Source of the DNA: Porogramme epimiltina
Taxonomy: Eukaryota; Basidiomycota; Agaricomycetes; Polyporales; Polyporaceae
DNA: 41,431 bases
Direction: 5' to 3'
Assembly: GCA_900155495.1 (NCBI GenBank)
Contig: FTLJ01000531.1
Coordinates: forward strand, 1 to 41,431
Part shown: piece by piece, positions 10,015-20,151 of the stretch
How the letters are laid out: each line of letters opens with the position of its first letter
Position numbering within the stretch: position 1 is the first letter of the stretch
Made by a program: the position numbers and the translations under genes
Notes under the pieces: generated by a model
The model's database searches: none
Seen by the model: only the letters and a program-made list of their open reading frames with translations
Told to the model about the DNA's origin: nothing

Positions 10015-13000
10015 ATGCCCTCTTTGCCCACCGATTGCACGCACTCTTACGTCCAATCTCTACGCGCTGCCGCAATGCAGCTCATGCACGGAGCTACCGC
10101 ACTCACGTCGTACCCAAATGTGGCGCAACTCAAAAACCGTGGCGAGCACCATTCCAACAGTCCCATTCCACGCCACACCTCAGCCCACCCAGACGTGGGT
10201 AGTGGATACAGCCTCCTGTCCAATCCCTCACCGGAAGTGGACCGCGAGCCGCCACCTTCACATCTTCCCCAACGTTGGTCCCATATCTCCAAACGCCTGG
10301 ACCCAAGTGACAGGCGATCTACTCTCGCCGCGCACGAGGACTCTGATGGGGATGAGATGGACGACCCAGACTGTCCCATAGACCTTCAGTGGCGGATAGC
10401 ATACGCGCCACCACAACGGTGGCGATGGGTAGAAGGGCAACCTCTGAGTCGTATACAGATGCTGCTCCCCATCCACGGTAAGTTTATGCATACGGATCAC
10501 GCAACGTCATGCACTTACGCCACATACACCAGACAGTCCTCTATGCAAAACGTATCTTGCTCAAGGGTTCATAGGCAATCATCCTCTCAGATTCATCCGT
10601 AGAAAGTGAGCCGATCCCGTCCTTCTTTCATATCTGTTTCACTAAATGTTAGTGCAGTTGGAGACGAGCGTCTCAATCTCGGACAGGGTTGTTCAAGGAG
10701 GTACGTTCGACGCATTGGTCCTAATGCGCACTCCCAACAATCCTCCCGTTAGATTCTCTTATTGGGTTCATACGACTATCTTCGCTCTCTGCAAGGGCAC
10801 ATAGTGCCAACACTGATCAACCTCTACGACGATATTCAAAATGTCACCCTTATCATGGAGCCGCCACATAACTCCTTCTGGATTCAGGCCTCACCGGATC
10901 TACACCCATCGCTGAAGAAACGTGTTGTGGATACATACATCAAGCTTCATAGGCGTGGCGTTCTGCACGGTTCTGTGGAGATGCGCAATATCCTTATTGG
11001 TGCCGATTGTCGCGTCACGCTTGTGGACTTCTCACAAGCACGATCAAGTACGCCCGCCCTCGATGTCGATCTCGGCTACGCAGACAAGAAAGACTTCCAT
11101 TTCGAACTGAGGGAGGTGATGTACAAGCTCGACTACGAGGGGGCGCGTACTCGCGAAGAAGCCAAGACCGTTAGGCTTGAAGAAGCTATGCGACGTAACA
11201 AGGCAAATCATCACCTCATGGAGCTACTGTCGAAAGGTCACGGCAAAGGTCCAACACTACCTGACATCTTCCCTATCACTGGGGACATCGATACACCTCC
11301 TATGGACGCGGAAACTCTGCAACAGTGGCGTGAAGCCTTCGCTGGGCCTAAGATACGATACGAAATCCCTGGTCAAACGGAAGCGCAGAGGGAGGTAGCC
11401 GTTACCGCCTTCCGAGCGGAGATCCAGCATCTCGCGAATCACGAAGCGAGCGTGTCGATTTCCCCGCTGCTTGTAGAAGTACCGTCTTCGAGGCTACCAG
11501 TTGCGAACGTGCCGAGGGACTTCGCTCCCTCATGGGCGAACCCCTCCAAGCGAAAAGCCGTCCTAGAAAGCTCGGACTCGGAGGAGCCCGCTTCGAAGCG
11601 TGCACGTGACGAACAAGTATCACAGCCTAGAAACCCAGAGCCGGAAGTTGTTTACAAATGTAAGCCCTCCCAGAGAATATCTTCACAATGAATATGTTCT
11701 CACTTGAGAACGTTGCAGGTTTTGCGAAAGCGTACCCTACAGGAACATCAGACAAGCTCCCTACCGCGTCAGAGTCCTCTGAAGAACCTCCCCCAATCAA
11801 AGTCCGTGACTATGCCGCCGTACCACGGAACGGTCCCCGCGGCTACTATGTTCCCCACCCCCCAACGGAAGCACTCGCCTCGCTCTTTCGCGCTGCACAC
11901 ATACGCAACAACAATGCGGTTACTTGTGGCAAGCTTGGCCTCCCGTATCCTCGTGGGGACCTGGAGCAACTGGGTGCATACAACGGATACCACCGTGCCC
12001 ACCCGAAGCACGCCCCTATCTCGCTCGGAGGACTCAAACGGTATCGGAGTGCGAGCTTAGGGCAAGCTCCGGTAACGCACGAACAGGTGCGAGAGGCCAA
12101 GCGGCAACGAAAGCAGGAAGAGCGCGACGGAGACCTCACGGAATACCCTGGCCGCCCCATTCAGTTTAGCGATTCGGTGCAGAGCGCAGAGGCGCCGCGG
12201 TTCATCCAAAAGGAGGATGGGGACGTGTGGCGCGTTCTGTCAACCGGTTCCGCTCCACCTGCGTACCCCCTCCACCGCTGGCATTCACGGGCGAAGCGCG
12301 GGATCCTGAAGCGCACGCAGCCTGCCAAGACAGTGTCGTACGACCTGCGCGACTGGCTTCCGACGGGCGCGGACGACGAGGGGAACAAGGAAGCCCGGGA
12401 CGAGAGCGCGCTCGACAGCGACGACGACGACGAGAGCCTCACATTGGGCGACCTTGGCGCAGACGAGGGCGAGGGCGAGGGCGACAGCGGCTTGGGCGAC
12501 GCCGCGGAGCATGAGGGAGCAGGGAGCTTATCCGTAGCCGCCGCCCAAGGCACCGTCGAGATAACGCGAGGCTCTCGGAGCCGCAGCCCCTCCCAGATCG
12601 GGGCCTGCTCGGAACACAGCCTGGCCGTCGCGGGAACCTCTTCAGCATCTCTGGGCGCAGGCGGGTCCCCTGAGCCATCTCCCTCCGGCTCGTCGAGTTC
12701 CTGGCTCGCACGTCTGGGCGCGTCCGCGCGTTATTCGCAGCCCCCGCCTCCTCCTGCCGACGGCGGTGCCGCCGCGTCTGGGTCCGGGGCGTCATCCTCA
12801 GGGCGGCAGCAGATGGAGGTTGATGCGCCTAGAAGCGACGGCGGCGTCGACGCTGCGCGATCGCTCGCGTCGCCGCAGGATGGCGACGGACCGCACCCGC
12901 TGACGGCGGAGCTCCTGGACGAGCTCGCGGTGGAGTACATGCTGGATGATGGGACCGTTCTCAAGGGAGAAGCGTACGCGCTGGCGCTGAGAGCGTACAC

Positions 13001-13133
13001 CCTGAGTACAGGCGAAGAGGAGAAGGAGAGGGTGTCTCACGAGGAGATCCGTCGAGAGCAGAGAGCCGCGCATAATGTGGCCCAATGGCTTGTGATGGGC
13101 GGCGAGCAGACCCTCGGATACGGTTGGGATTAG
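10015..13133 (+). CDS. Protein-kinase-fold protein, probable pseudokinase, with long disordered tail
   Basis: Five exons (10015-10477, 10533-10605, 10658-10700, 10753-11659, 11719-13133) encode 966 residues; the first three introns are 52-55 bases with good donors (GTAAGT, GTGAGC, GTACGT). Residues about 165-350 resemble the divergent kinase-like domain common in Agaricomycetes: YDYLRSLQGHIVPTL, VTLIMEPP, then the catalytic-loop equivalent LHGSVEMRNILI (H265, S267, N272) and VDFSQAR (D285). The HRD aspartate position is serine, so phosphotransfer is doubtful, although the metal-binding N and D are kept. After residue about 380 the chain is low-complexity: basic segments (KRKAVLESSDSEEPASKRAR), an Asp/Glu run near residue 715 and Ser/Gly/Pro stretches, then a last conserved-looking segment (LLDELAVEYMLDDGTVLKG). 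The acidic and basic tail suggests a nuclear location (inference). Confidence 0.78.
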
Positions 13134-14802
13134 AAGGCCTGGATTTGTAATTTCTTGTCTGCTGCATAATACTTGGAACTGCTCGTAATTTGTATTCCTT
13201 GCCCGCTTGCGGGTCATTCTGGACACTCCTCGCTCACGACCCGCTTCCCTTCAACATCCTAGCGTTTTGTCGAAACGTGGGGGCCGTTCTACATGTCGGT
13301 TGTGGACCCTCGGGATCTATGGAATACGCCGTCCTGGGACCGGAGTGTGTGAGGCGGGCGTGGCGTCATGCCGCATCTCGGATCTGTGGGCAAGGCACAG
13401 GTTGTTGGGGTAAGCGAGCGGTAAGCGTTGGCGACCTTGTCATCTGTGATCGCCTATCGGGTGTTGAGTGGGTACGCCTTGCTAGAAAGAGACGAGCAGA
13501 TGCTGATTTCGCCAGAGGACGACCAGGATAAGCAGGTCGATGCAGGTCGGGCTCGGGGCGTCCGGTGCCTGGAAAATCCTTTGCAGAGCAAGAAGAAAGG
13601 TTATATGTATTGGGCAAAGGAAAAGGGGTGCCACCGCCGTGAGGAAGAACCTTCAATTCGAAATCAGCGGCCGCGTCCCGTCCGAAGCAGGTCGTGTGAG
13701 CGGCCGCGGTCGCGGTGTCGAACGCGACGACAAACGCGTCCGACCTCGTGAGCGCAGTTCTGGGTCACGCAGCGTTGATGCCGTGTCCTGACGATTCCCG
13801 AGCGACCAACACAGGAGGGTGGAGCACCGGAAACAGGAGAGCGGGATGGGGATCGCCAGACGGTGGCAGAGGTGGGGGAGGGGGTGTGCCGGATATAACC
13901 GTCGATCAGTGATCGATCGTGTACGCGAGATAGGATCTGGAAGACCCACCTGCAATTTCTCTGGCTGGGGCGTTGGACACCTCTCGCCCGACCGGGGGCT
14001 GGCGACGCCCGACGACAGACGTCGAGGGCGGCACGGAAAAGTGCTCGCGGGCTACACGACTTATCTCGTGACCGCCCTTCGCACGTCTCCTGGGAGGCTT
14101 AGTGCGCAGCCTGGCCCTGGTCGCAGACCGAGGCAGATCGACAACCAGGCCCCGAGGGCAGCAAGGTGGAGACCGATAAGTGCGGCGAAGAGATCGTGCC
14201 CCCGCAGTGGCCCCTACGCGAGGGTTAGCCGAGTGTATCACGCATCACAGGCAGTGTGTTTGCGACGCGTACCAGCGCCACGGACGTGGAGGCGACGGGA
14301 GAAAACTTTGGCGGCATGGGTGACCCCGCAGAGTCTCGTGCGTGTTTATCGTCCGCCACCGCAGGCGTTGGCGCCCCCGTACATGGCAGCCACAGCCATG
14401 GGCTCCGACTATGGAGGGCGTATTCCCTCACAATGTCAGGAAATCCTATGCGCGTGGGTGGAGACAACACTGGGCACAGTAGGCGGTCGTATGGAGCCCG
14501 GGCGATAACAGGGGCCCTGACGCGTGATATCTGGGACGCGGGGGGCGGCGAGGGGGACGAGGACCGAATCGGCAAATTTTGACGGAGCACTTATCGGGCA
14601 TACGCCAGACCGAGACGGGCGAGCGTCTGCTGGGCGGAGACGGGAGCGCCAAGGGGCGCGGAGCTGTGGTGCTCGCCCGATGCATATATAAACTCGCGAG
14701 CCGCACTCTGGCCCCGTGGAAGAGAAGGTCTGCCCCACCTGCCTCCGCCGTCTCACTCTCCCGCGCCTTCTTCGACTGTTCGACGACCTCGCCAATTCCG
14801 TC
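13134..14802. other. Intergenic: 3' end of kinase-fold gene and long promoter of permease gene
   Basis: About 1.7 kb without a supportable gene. It is GC-rich with two AGCGGCCGC-containing sites close together (near 13664 and 13699). Open frames on both strands (for example 13819-14508 plus and 14446-14835 minus) are rich in Arg/Pro/Gly, have no domain and overlap the permease leader, so I read them as chance frames. The last 120 bases carry the core promoter annotated separately. Confidence 0.4.
14685..14692 (+). promoter_or_regulatory. TATA box of the amino-acid permease gene
   Basis: A TATATAAA sequence lies about 110 bases before the ATG at 14803 in otherwise very GC-rich DNA. It is followed by a pyrimidine-rich leader (CCTCCGCCGTCTCACTCTCCC near 14741), the usual arrangement at strongly expressed basidiomycete genes. 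Confidence 0.55.
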
Positions 14803-17073
14803 ATGGGTGTCGAAGACAAACAGGCCGACTCTCACATCGTCAGCTCGGCTGTCGTCGAGAAGCGCGTCGACTACGACTCCGAGTCCCAGTCAGGAGAAAT
14901 CCCTCAGGATGGCAAGCTGAAGCGTCAGCTCAAGAACAGGCACATTGCCATGATCAGGTATGTTCTTGCCATCTTCTGTCTGTCTTGCGGATGTGAGCTG
15001 ACGGCTCTTCGATGTCAGTATCGGTGGTACGTTCCTTTCCCCTGTTGAGACCCTCGGCGGAGACTGGATGCGCGCGCGACCTTTACAGGTGTTATCGGTA
15101 CTGGTCTGTTCTTGGGTACGGCCTCCTCGTTGGCAAACGGTGGTCCTATCGGTCTCCTCCTCGGGTATGGTGTCGTCGGCACGGTCTGCTACTCTGTGAT
15201 GGTGCGCCCGGTTTCCCCACACGCCCTGCTCAGCCCCCCGGTTCTCACAGACGTCTTGTTTGACAGATATCACTTGGTGAGATGGTTGCCTATCTCCCCC
15301 TGCCTGGTGGCCATATCAAACTGGCCGAGCGCTTCGTCGACCCCGCGTTCTCGTTCACCATGGTGCGTACCACGTGGATCACCCCACACGCTGCGCCCGC
15401 TGATGGTTTCGCCGCAATTGGCGAGCTCAGGGTTGGAATTACTGGTACAACTGGACGATCATTCTGCCCGCCGAACTCAGCGCCGCCGCGGTCCTGATTA
15501 ACTTCTGGAACAAGTCGGTCAACAATGCGGCATGGATAACGATGTGTCTCGTCGTCGTCGTGGTCATCAACCTCTTCGGCGCAGGGGCTTACGGTGAATG
15601 CGAGTTCATCTTCGCGTGAGTCTCCATTTTCGCGCCACCGGAAGTTTTGATGGCACCGCATGCTCATTATCCGACGTATTTCATTTTTTGCGATCGGGCA
15701 GGTCGATCAAGGTCATTACCATAACGGGCCTAATCATCCTCGGTATCGTGCTCGACCTCGGTGGAGGTCCCAACCACGACCGTCTCGGTTTCCGGTACTG
15801 GAAGGAGCCTGGTCCGTTCGTCCAGTACGACAACATTGGCGGCGCAAAGGGCCAGTTCCTCGGCTGGGTTGCTGTCCTGACTCAGTCAGCGTTCTCCTTC
15901 ATCGGTACCGAGATTGTTGCCGTACGTATTTGTTACCCGTAACTTGTTGGACACGGGCTCAGTGCTCCGCCTCTAGATTGCTGCTGGTGAGGCGAAGAAC
16001 CCCCGTCGCAACCTCCCCAAGGCGATCAAGCGTGTCTATATCCGTATCCTCCTTTTCTACATCGGCGGTGTCACCATCATCGGTCTCCTCGTCCCCTCCA
16101 ACCACCCCGACCTCCAGCTCACGACGTCCGATGCCGCGAAGTCGCCCTTCGTCATTGCGATCAAGACTGCCGGTATCAACGGTCTCCCTTCGGTCATTAA
16201 CGCCGCCCTCCTCACGTCAGCGTGGTCTGCTGCGTCCTCTGACCTTTACACGAGTTCCCGTGCCCTCTGTGCGTACCTCGTCTTTCCATGAAAACCGTGT
16301 TGCTAACCGATTTCTTTGTAGACGGTCTCGCTCTGTCCGGTAATGCTCCCAAGGTCTTCACTAAAGTTACTAAGAACGGTCTCCCGCTTGTGTCCCTCAT
16401 CTTCTGCGCGCTCTTCTCGACGCTCGCATACATGGGTGTCACCACGGGCTCTGGCCGTGTCTTCAACTGGTTCGTCAACAGTGAGTATTTTTGGTCCATG
16501 TTGAAAGCGCGGGAAAATGCTCACCGGTCCTGCTTAGTGACCTCCATCGCGGGTCTGATGACCTGGTTCGGTATCTGCGTCACCTACGTCCGTTTCTACA
16601 AGGGCTTCCAGGTCCAGGGCTTCGATCGCAAGTCCCTCCCCTACGCGCACGTCCTCCAGCCGTACGCTGCGTGGTACGCGATAGTCATGTGCCTCCTTAT
16701 CTGCTTCGTAAGTCTCAAGCGCTGCACGGCTTTTCCCCGCTCATTTCCGTGGCTTATGCGCTTGCCTCGACAGTTCTCGGGCTGGGCAGTGTTCCTCAAG
16801 GGTAACTGGGCGACAGACACGTTCATCACCAACTACCTGCCGTTCGCGCTCTTCCCCATCCTCTACGTCGGCGCCAAGCTCTACTTCCGCACGCCGCTTG
16901 TGCGTCCCGAGGACATGGACTTCGTGACCGGTCTCAAGGAGATCGAGGCCGACACTTACGACGAGCCTCCCCCGCGCAACTGGGTCGAGCGCTTCTGGGG
17001 CTGGCTGGTGAGTGTTCTCTTCGGTTCACCGGGTCGGACATGAAGCTGACCTTGCCTTCCCTTCCAGATGTAA
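14803..17073 (+). CDS. Amino-acid permease (APC superfamily, fungal YAT family)
   Basis: Plasma-membrane proton-coupled amino-acid importer with about twelve membrane spans. Eleven exons: 14803-14957, 15019-15026, 15089-15201, 15267-15362, 15431-15615, 15702-15921, 15977-16268, 16322-16480, 16538-16707, 16774-17007 and 17068-17073; 545 residues. The joins rebuild family signatures: KNRHIAMISIGGVIGTGLFLGTA (first span), ISLGEMVAYLPLPGG, GWNYWYNWTIILPAELSAA, SFIGTEIVAIAAGEAKNPRRNLPKAI, SSRALYGLALSGNAPK and RVFNWFVNMTSIAG. Exon 2 is an 8-base microexon (within SIGG) and the last exon is six bases, only Met and stop. The charged N-terminal tail contains several lysines (residues 6, 19, 41, 43, 48) that could take ubiquitin. 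Substrate cannot be told from sequence; YAT members carry proline, basic or many amino acids. Confidence 0.95.
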
Positions 17074-17290
17074 AATTAAGTGGACAGACTACGCTCCTGT
17101 ACCATGGGATGTTGTAATGGTTAGGATGTCCTATAATGCGCCTCCCACTACCACGACTGTTTGTGCATGATCACTATTGGAGGCCTCTCTCACTGCTTTG
17201 CTATTGTATTGTAAATGTATATCCACCTTCGCTTCTTGTTATTGGGGAATAGGCCACGGACACAAGGCCACGATACTAATACATATACAC

Positions 17291-17518
17291 TTACTCCCCG
17301 AACCGAAGTGTCAGATAAGGCCGAGTTCTTGTTCGCCGGTGATTCGCAAGCTTCTTCCCTATCATGACCCCCGCCTTCGGTGCCTTTTTCTGTGTCTTGC
17401 CTTTGGCGGCACTTTCGTTGGGACCCACAACCGTGTTCTGTTTCTCGTAGAATTTCCGACCCGGCCGGGGATTATCAGGGTCGTGCGTCGGGCGAGGCGA
17501 GCCCAGCATCTTTGACAA
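17291..17518 (-). CDS. Small basic hypothetical protein (doubtful)
   Basis: A single open frame of 75 codons, ATG at 17518, stop at 17291, convergent with the permease. The product is lysine/arginine-rich and not simple sequence: it begins MSKMLGSPRPTHDPDNPRPG and continues with RKFYEKQNTVVGPNE. Its composition is more protein-like than the Arg/Pro frames nearby, which is why I list it. It could instead be the last exon of a longer minus-strand gene whose upstream exons I cannot find, or chance. No family is recognised. Confidence 0.3.
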   Translation of the reverse strand: MSKMLGSPRPTHDPDNPRPGRKFYEKQNTVVGPNESAAKGKTQKKAPKAGVMIGKKLANHRRTRTRPYLTLRFGE

Positions 17519-18784
17519 AAAGCATAAATTGCCGAGTTGCTAGACGTTTCCGCACGACTTCGACATCGATCGCTGTCGTGTTCAGAACACGCTCAGAGCA
17601 AACTTTCCGTATCTAGGGTTCGCGGTCATGCGGTCCAGGGACTTCTACAGTGCCTCGCCGGTCATTAAATCTAATGCACGTGTGGACAATCCGGCGCGCC
17701 GTCGCTCGTGAACGCTTCTCACACTTTGGACGATAAGCAACGCCCCGCAGAGCTCCCCGGTCGCACGCGCACGCGCATAATTGCGCCCGACCGCCGTACG
17801 GGGCTGGGCACAGCGGGGGGGTGGGAGGGGCGCGGCCCCTCTCGCTCCACGGGCACGGACATCGCCGCGGCGGGTATGACGCTGGCGCCGGTGCGTAAGT
17901 AGAGCTGGCGTACGTTTCGGGCGCTGCGTACAGCCAGCGCGGAACGCCTTCTCCCGGCCGCGCGCATCGCGTCATCTTCTCGTTCGCCGGAAGAGTTGCG
18001 TACGTACACCGCGCGCGTGCGCGGCGGTTCTGCCCATTGAATTCGCGCCCTCCCGCGCGGGCTTCGCGCTTCGCGCCCCCCTGGCCCGTCGGGCGGGGCC
18101 CGCGTGGTCGCAGGGGCACGGGGCTCGCGGGTGACAGGCGGTGGCCTGTACGGCATCCTGGGCGCAATGGCTCGCTTCTGTGTGGCCTGTGCCAACCGCG
18201 TCGAGCTCCCCGAGTGGCCGGCGGGAGCAGCGGCTTCGCGGACCGCTGGCGAGAGATAACGTGCACGGACGCGTCGCACGCACGCACACGCTCGGAGTCT
18301 CGGATACTTGTAGCGCTCCCGTGCGCGCACTTGTGTGTGTGTGTTAAATTATACTGGGCCCGGTTGCTGCGCCGCACCCACGTCGGATCGCGAGGCCTAT
18401 CGACGCATCGACGGGTCTGCTCCCCCGTCGCTACGCAGCCGCTCCACCCCAGCGCGAGCCTCCGATCGCCCAGCGCGCGAAGGGGGCCCAGGAATGGGCG
18501 AGAAGGGTGGAGGCGGCGTGCGGCCGGCCTCGCGCGAGCCCTCTATATCGCCTAGCGCCGCGTTCTAACGCGTTCTGAAAAGATGGGACTCATCTATTCG
18601 ACATCTGGGGGTGGACGACGCGCGGCTGTCCGCACTGCGCGGGCCGCGTCCGCTGCTAACTGGGAACTTAGCGCTGGCCCGCCGCGCGCCCTTGTTGGCA
18701 ACCGGCGGTCCCGGGCCCGACGCGTATATTGTGCAAAACGTACAGCCGCGCTGCTACTTGCCACTGCTCGCTCGCCGAGCTCAA

Positions 18785-18811
18785 GCTCCCTACTCAGAGT
18801 AAGTAGGGAGC
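18785..18811. repeat. Perfect inverted repeat, 10-base arms
   Basis: GCTCCCTACT at 18785-18794 and its exact reverse complement AGTAGGGAGC at 18802-18811 are separated by seven bases. It could form a short hairpin. It lies in the middle of the gene-poor GC-rich region with no neighbouring transcript identified. Confidence 0.7.
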
Positions 18812-19353
18812 CCAAGACGTTCCGAGAGGGGGCGTTGCGCCGATGGCGCGGTGTCGCGCTGTGCGCCTCCCGAGACCAGACGGTGATGCGGAGGCGGGGA
18901 GGGGCTGATCGCGCCCTCGGCGAGACGCAGCCACTGCGCGTGGAGCGCGCCGTGATAATCACCGCGGTGCGTCCCCTCCACGCCAGACTCCAGACTCCGA
19001 CGCGCGTCCGCCCCGCGGGCGCAGGGCCTGCGCGCGGAGAAAGCCCCCGTGGGTCCGAGCGCGCCGTCGGCGCGGGGGCGGCGGAGGTCGAAGGACGGCT
19101 TTCGAACCTCGGAAGGGTGTCGCGAGCTGGAGCCTGGCGCAGCACGCGCCCCAGCGAGCGCCCCGAAACACGGAAGAAGGGTTGGGGGGAGCGACAGCTG
19201 GCGGCTTTCGAACTGTCGTTGGCGTAACAGCAGCACGATGAGTTGCGTGTACCTGGCAGACGACTCACGGGGCCCCGGACATGGCGTTGGCGGAGCCTTT
19301 GCGGCGATTTTTTCGGGGGTGCGTATAATAATATTGTGGTGGGCGGCGCACTC

Positions 19354-19389
19354 GGGAGCGCCGGGGCCGGGGCCGGAGCCGGGGCTGGG
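19354..19389 (+). other. Guanine-run tract with G-quadruplex potential
   Basis: Five runs of three or four G (19354-19356, 19363-19366, 19369-19372, 19381-19384, 19387-19389) separated by two to eight bases fit the usual quadruplex pattern on the plus strand. Function is unknown. Confidence 0.45.
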
Positions 19390-20151
19390 ACAGGAGGCGG
19401 GCCGGGCGTCGCGATCGGTTGTGCTGCAGCGAATATTGCAGCTTGTATGTTTGTGCGGGGACCCCCGATCCGCAGCGCGCAGCGGGACGAGCGGCGGGGC
19501 GCCACAAAGCTTGGGGCTTTGCGGTCTGGAGTTGTGGTCCGCCACAGCGTGGGCGTGTTGGGTGGTCTCGCGACCGTCCGGGCAGACGTCTGTGGGCGGG
19601 TCGGAGGAGGGCAGGGCGGCGGCGGGGCGCGCGGGGAATCGGAGTGTTACATTTGGACATGAGATGGGGACGCGGTCGGGGTGATGTACGTGTTGGAAGC
19701 ATGGGCGGGTGCGCGGAGGACGGGGTAAACGTGCAGGCCGGTGTGCGAGTGTGAGATCGAGAGGCGGAGGCGCTGGGCGGGACGCGGCCAGGGGGTGGTG
19801 GGCACTGACGGGGGCGACCAGGGGAGACAGTCGCAGAGTCGGCGGAGACCGAGAAGGGCTGAGGAGGAGTGCCGTTCGCCGTTCATTATGGGGGACCTGT
19901 GCTGGCGTGATACAATCATGGGTGAACGGCGTCGTGATGGATGATCTGGGCGGGAGTCGCTGGGCATGGGAGCCTCGTGGGGGCCAGAGAGCGGTTGTGG
20001 CAACTCGCGCTAAGTAGCGACGCGACGGCATCTCCGGCCTTGCGCGACCTCGAGCTCAGTCTCAGACCGACCGGCCTCTCTTCCCTCTCTGCATCACCCT
20101 GGACGTCCATCGCCCCCCGCGTCCGCCCCGCAGACAGCCCCCCGTGCGCCG

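Larger units (their letters stand above)
17074..20151. other. 3-kb GC-rich gene-poor region
   Basis: After the permease 3' end (AT-richer to about 17300) the sequence becomes extremely GC- and CpG-rich until the Rho exchange-factor gene. Stop codons are rare in every frame, so long open frames overlap on both strands (for example minus 18790-20031, minus 18594-19505 and plus 19049-19684). All are rich in Arg/Pro/Ala/Gly, disagree with each other and show no domain, so I count none as a gene. Contents that can be seen are a small basic frame (17291-17518), a perfect 10-base inverted repeat (18785-18811), a guanine-run tract (19354-19389) and a GT repeat near 18331. The region before 20152 would include the promoter and leader of that gene. 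Confidence 0.5.

Noticed and set aside
10533..10752. An alternative reading of the kinase-fold gene (VLYAKRILLKG, then LETSVSISDRVVQGGTFDALVLMR) that looks kinase-like and would imply a stop codon and frameshifts.
   Set aside because: The model using donors GTAAGT (10478), GTGAGC (10606) and GTACGT (10701) gives three introns of 52-55 bases, an uninterrupted frame and a sensible join into GSYDYLRSLQG. The other reading needs weak or missing splice sites.
13819..14835. Open frames on both strands before the permease.
   Set aside because: They overlap the permease TATA box and leader, conflict with one another and have low-complexity basic composition.
18594..20031. Long minus-strand open frames (up to 413 codons) in the GC-rich gap.
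   Set aside because: Several frames on both strands are open at once, all rich in Arg/Pro/Ala, with no domain and no consistent splice structure; GC bias explains them.
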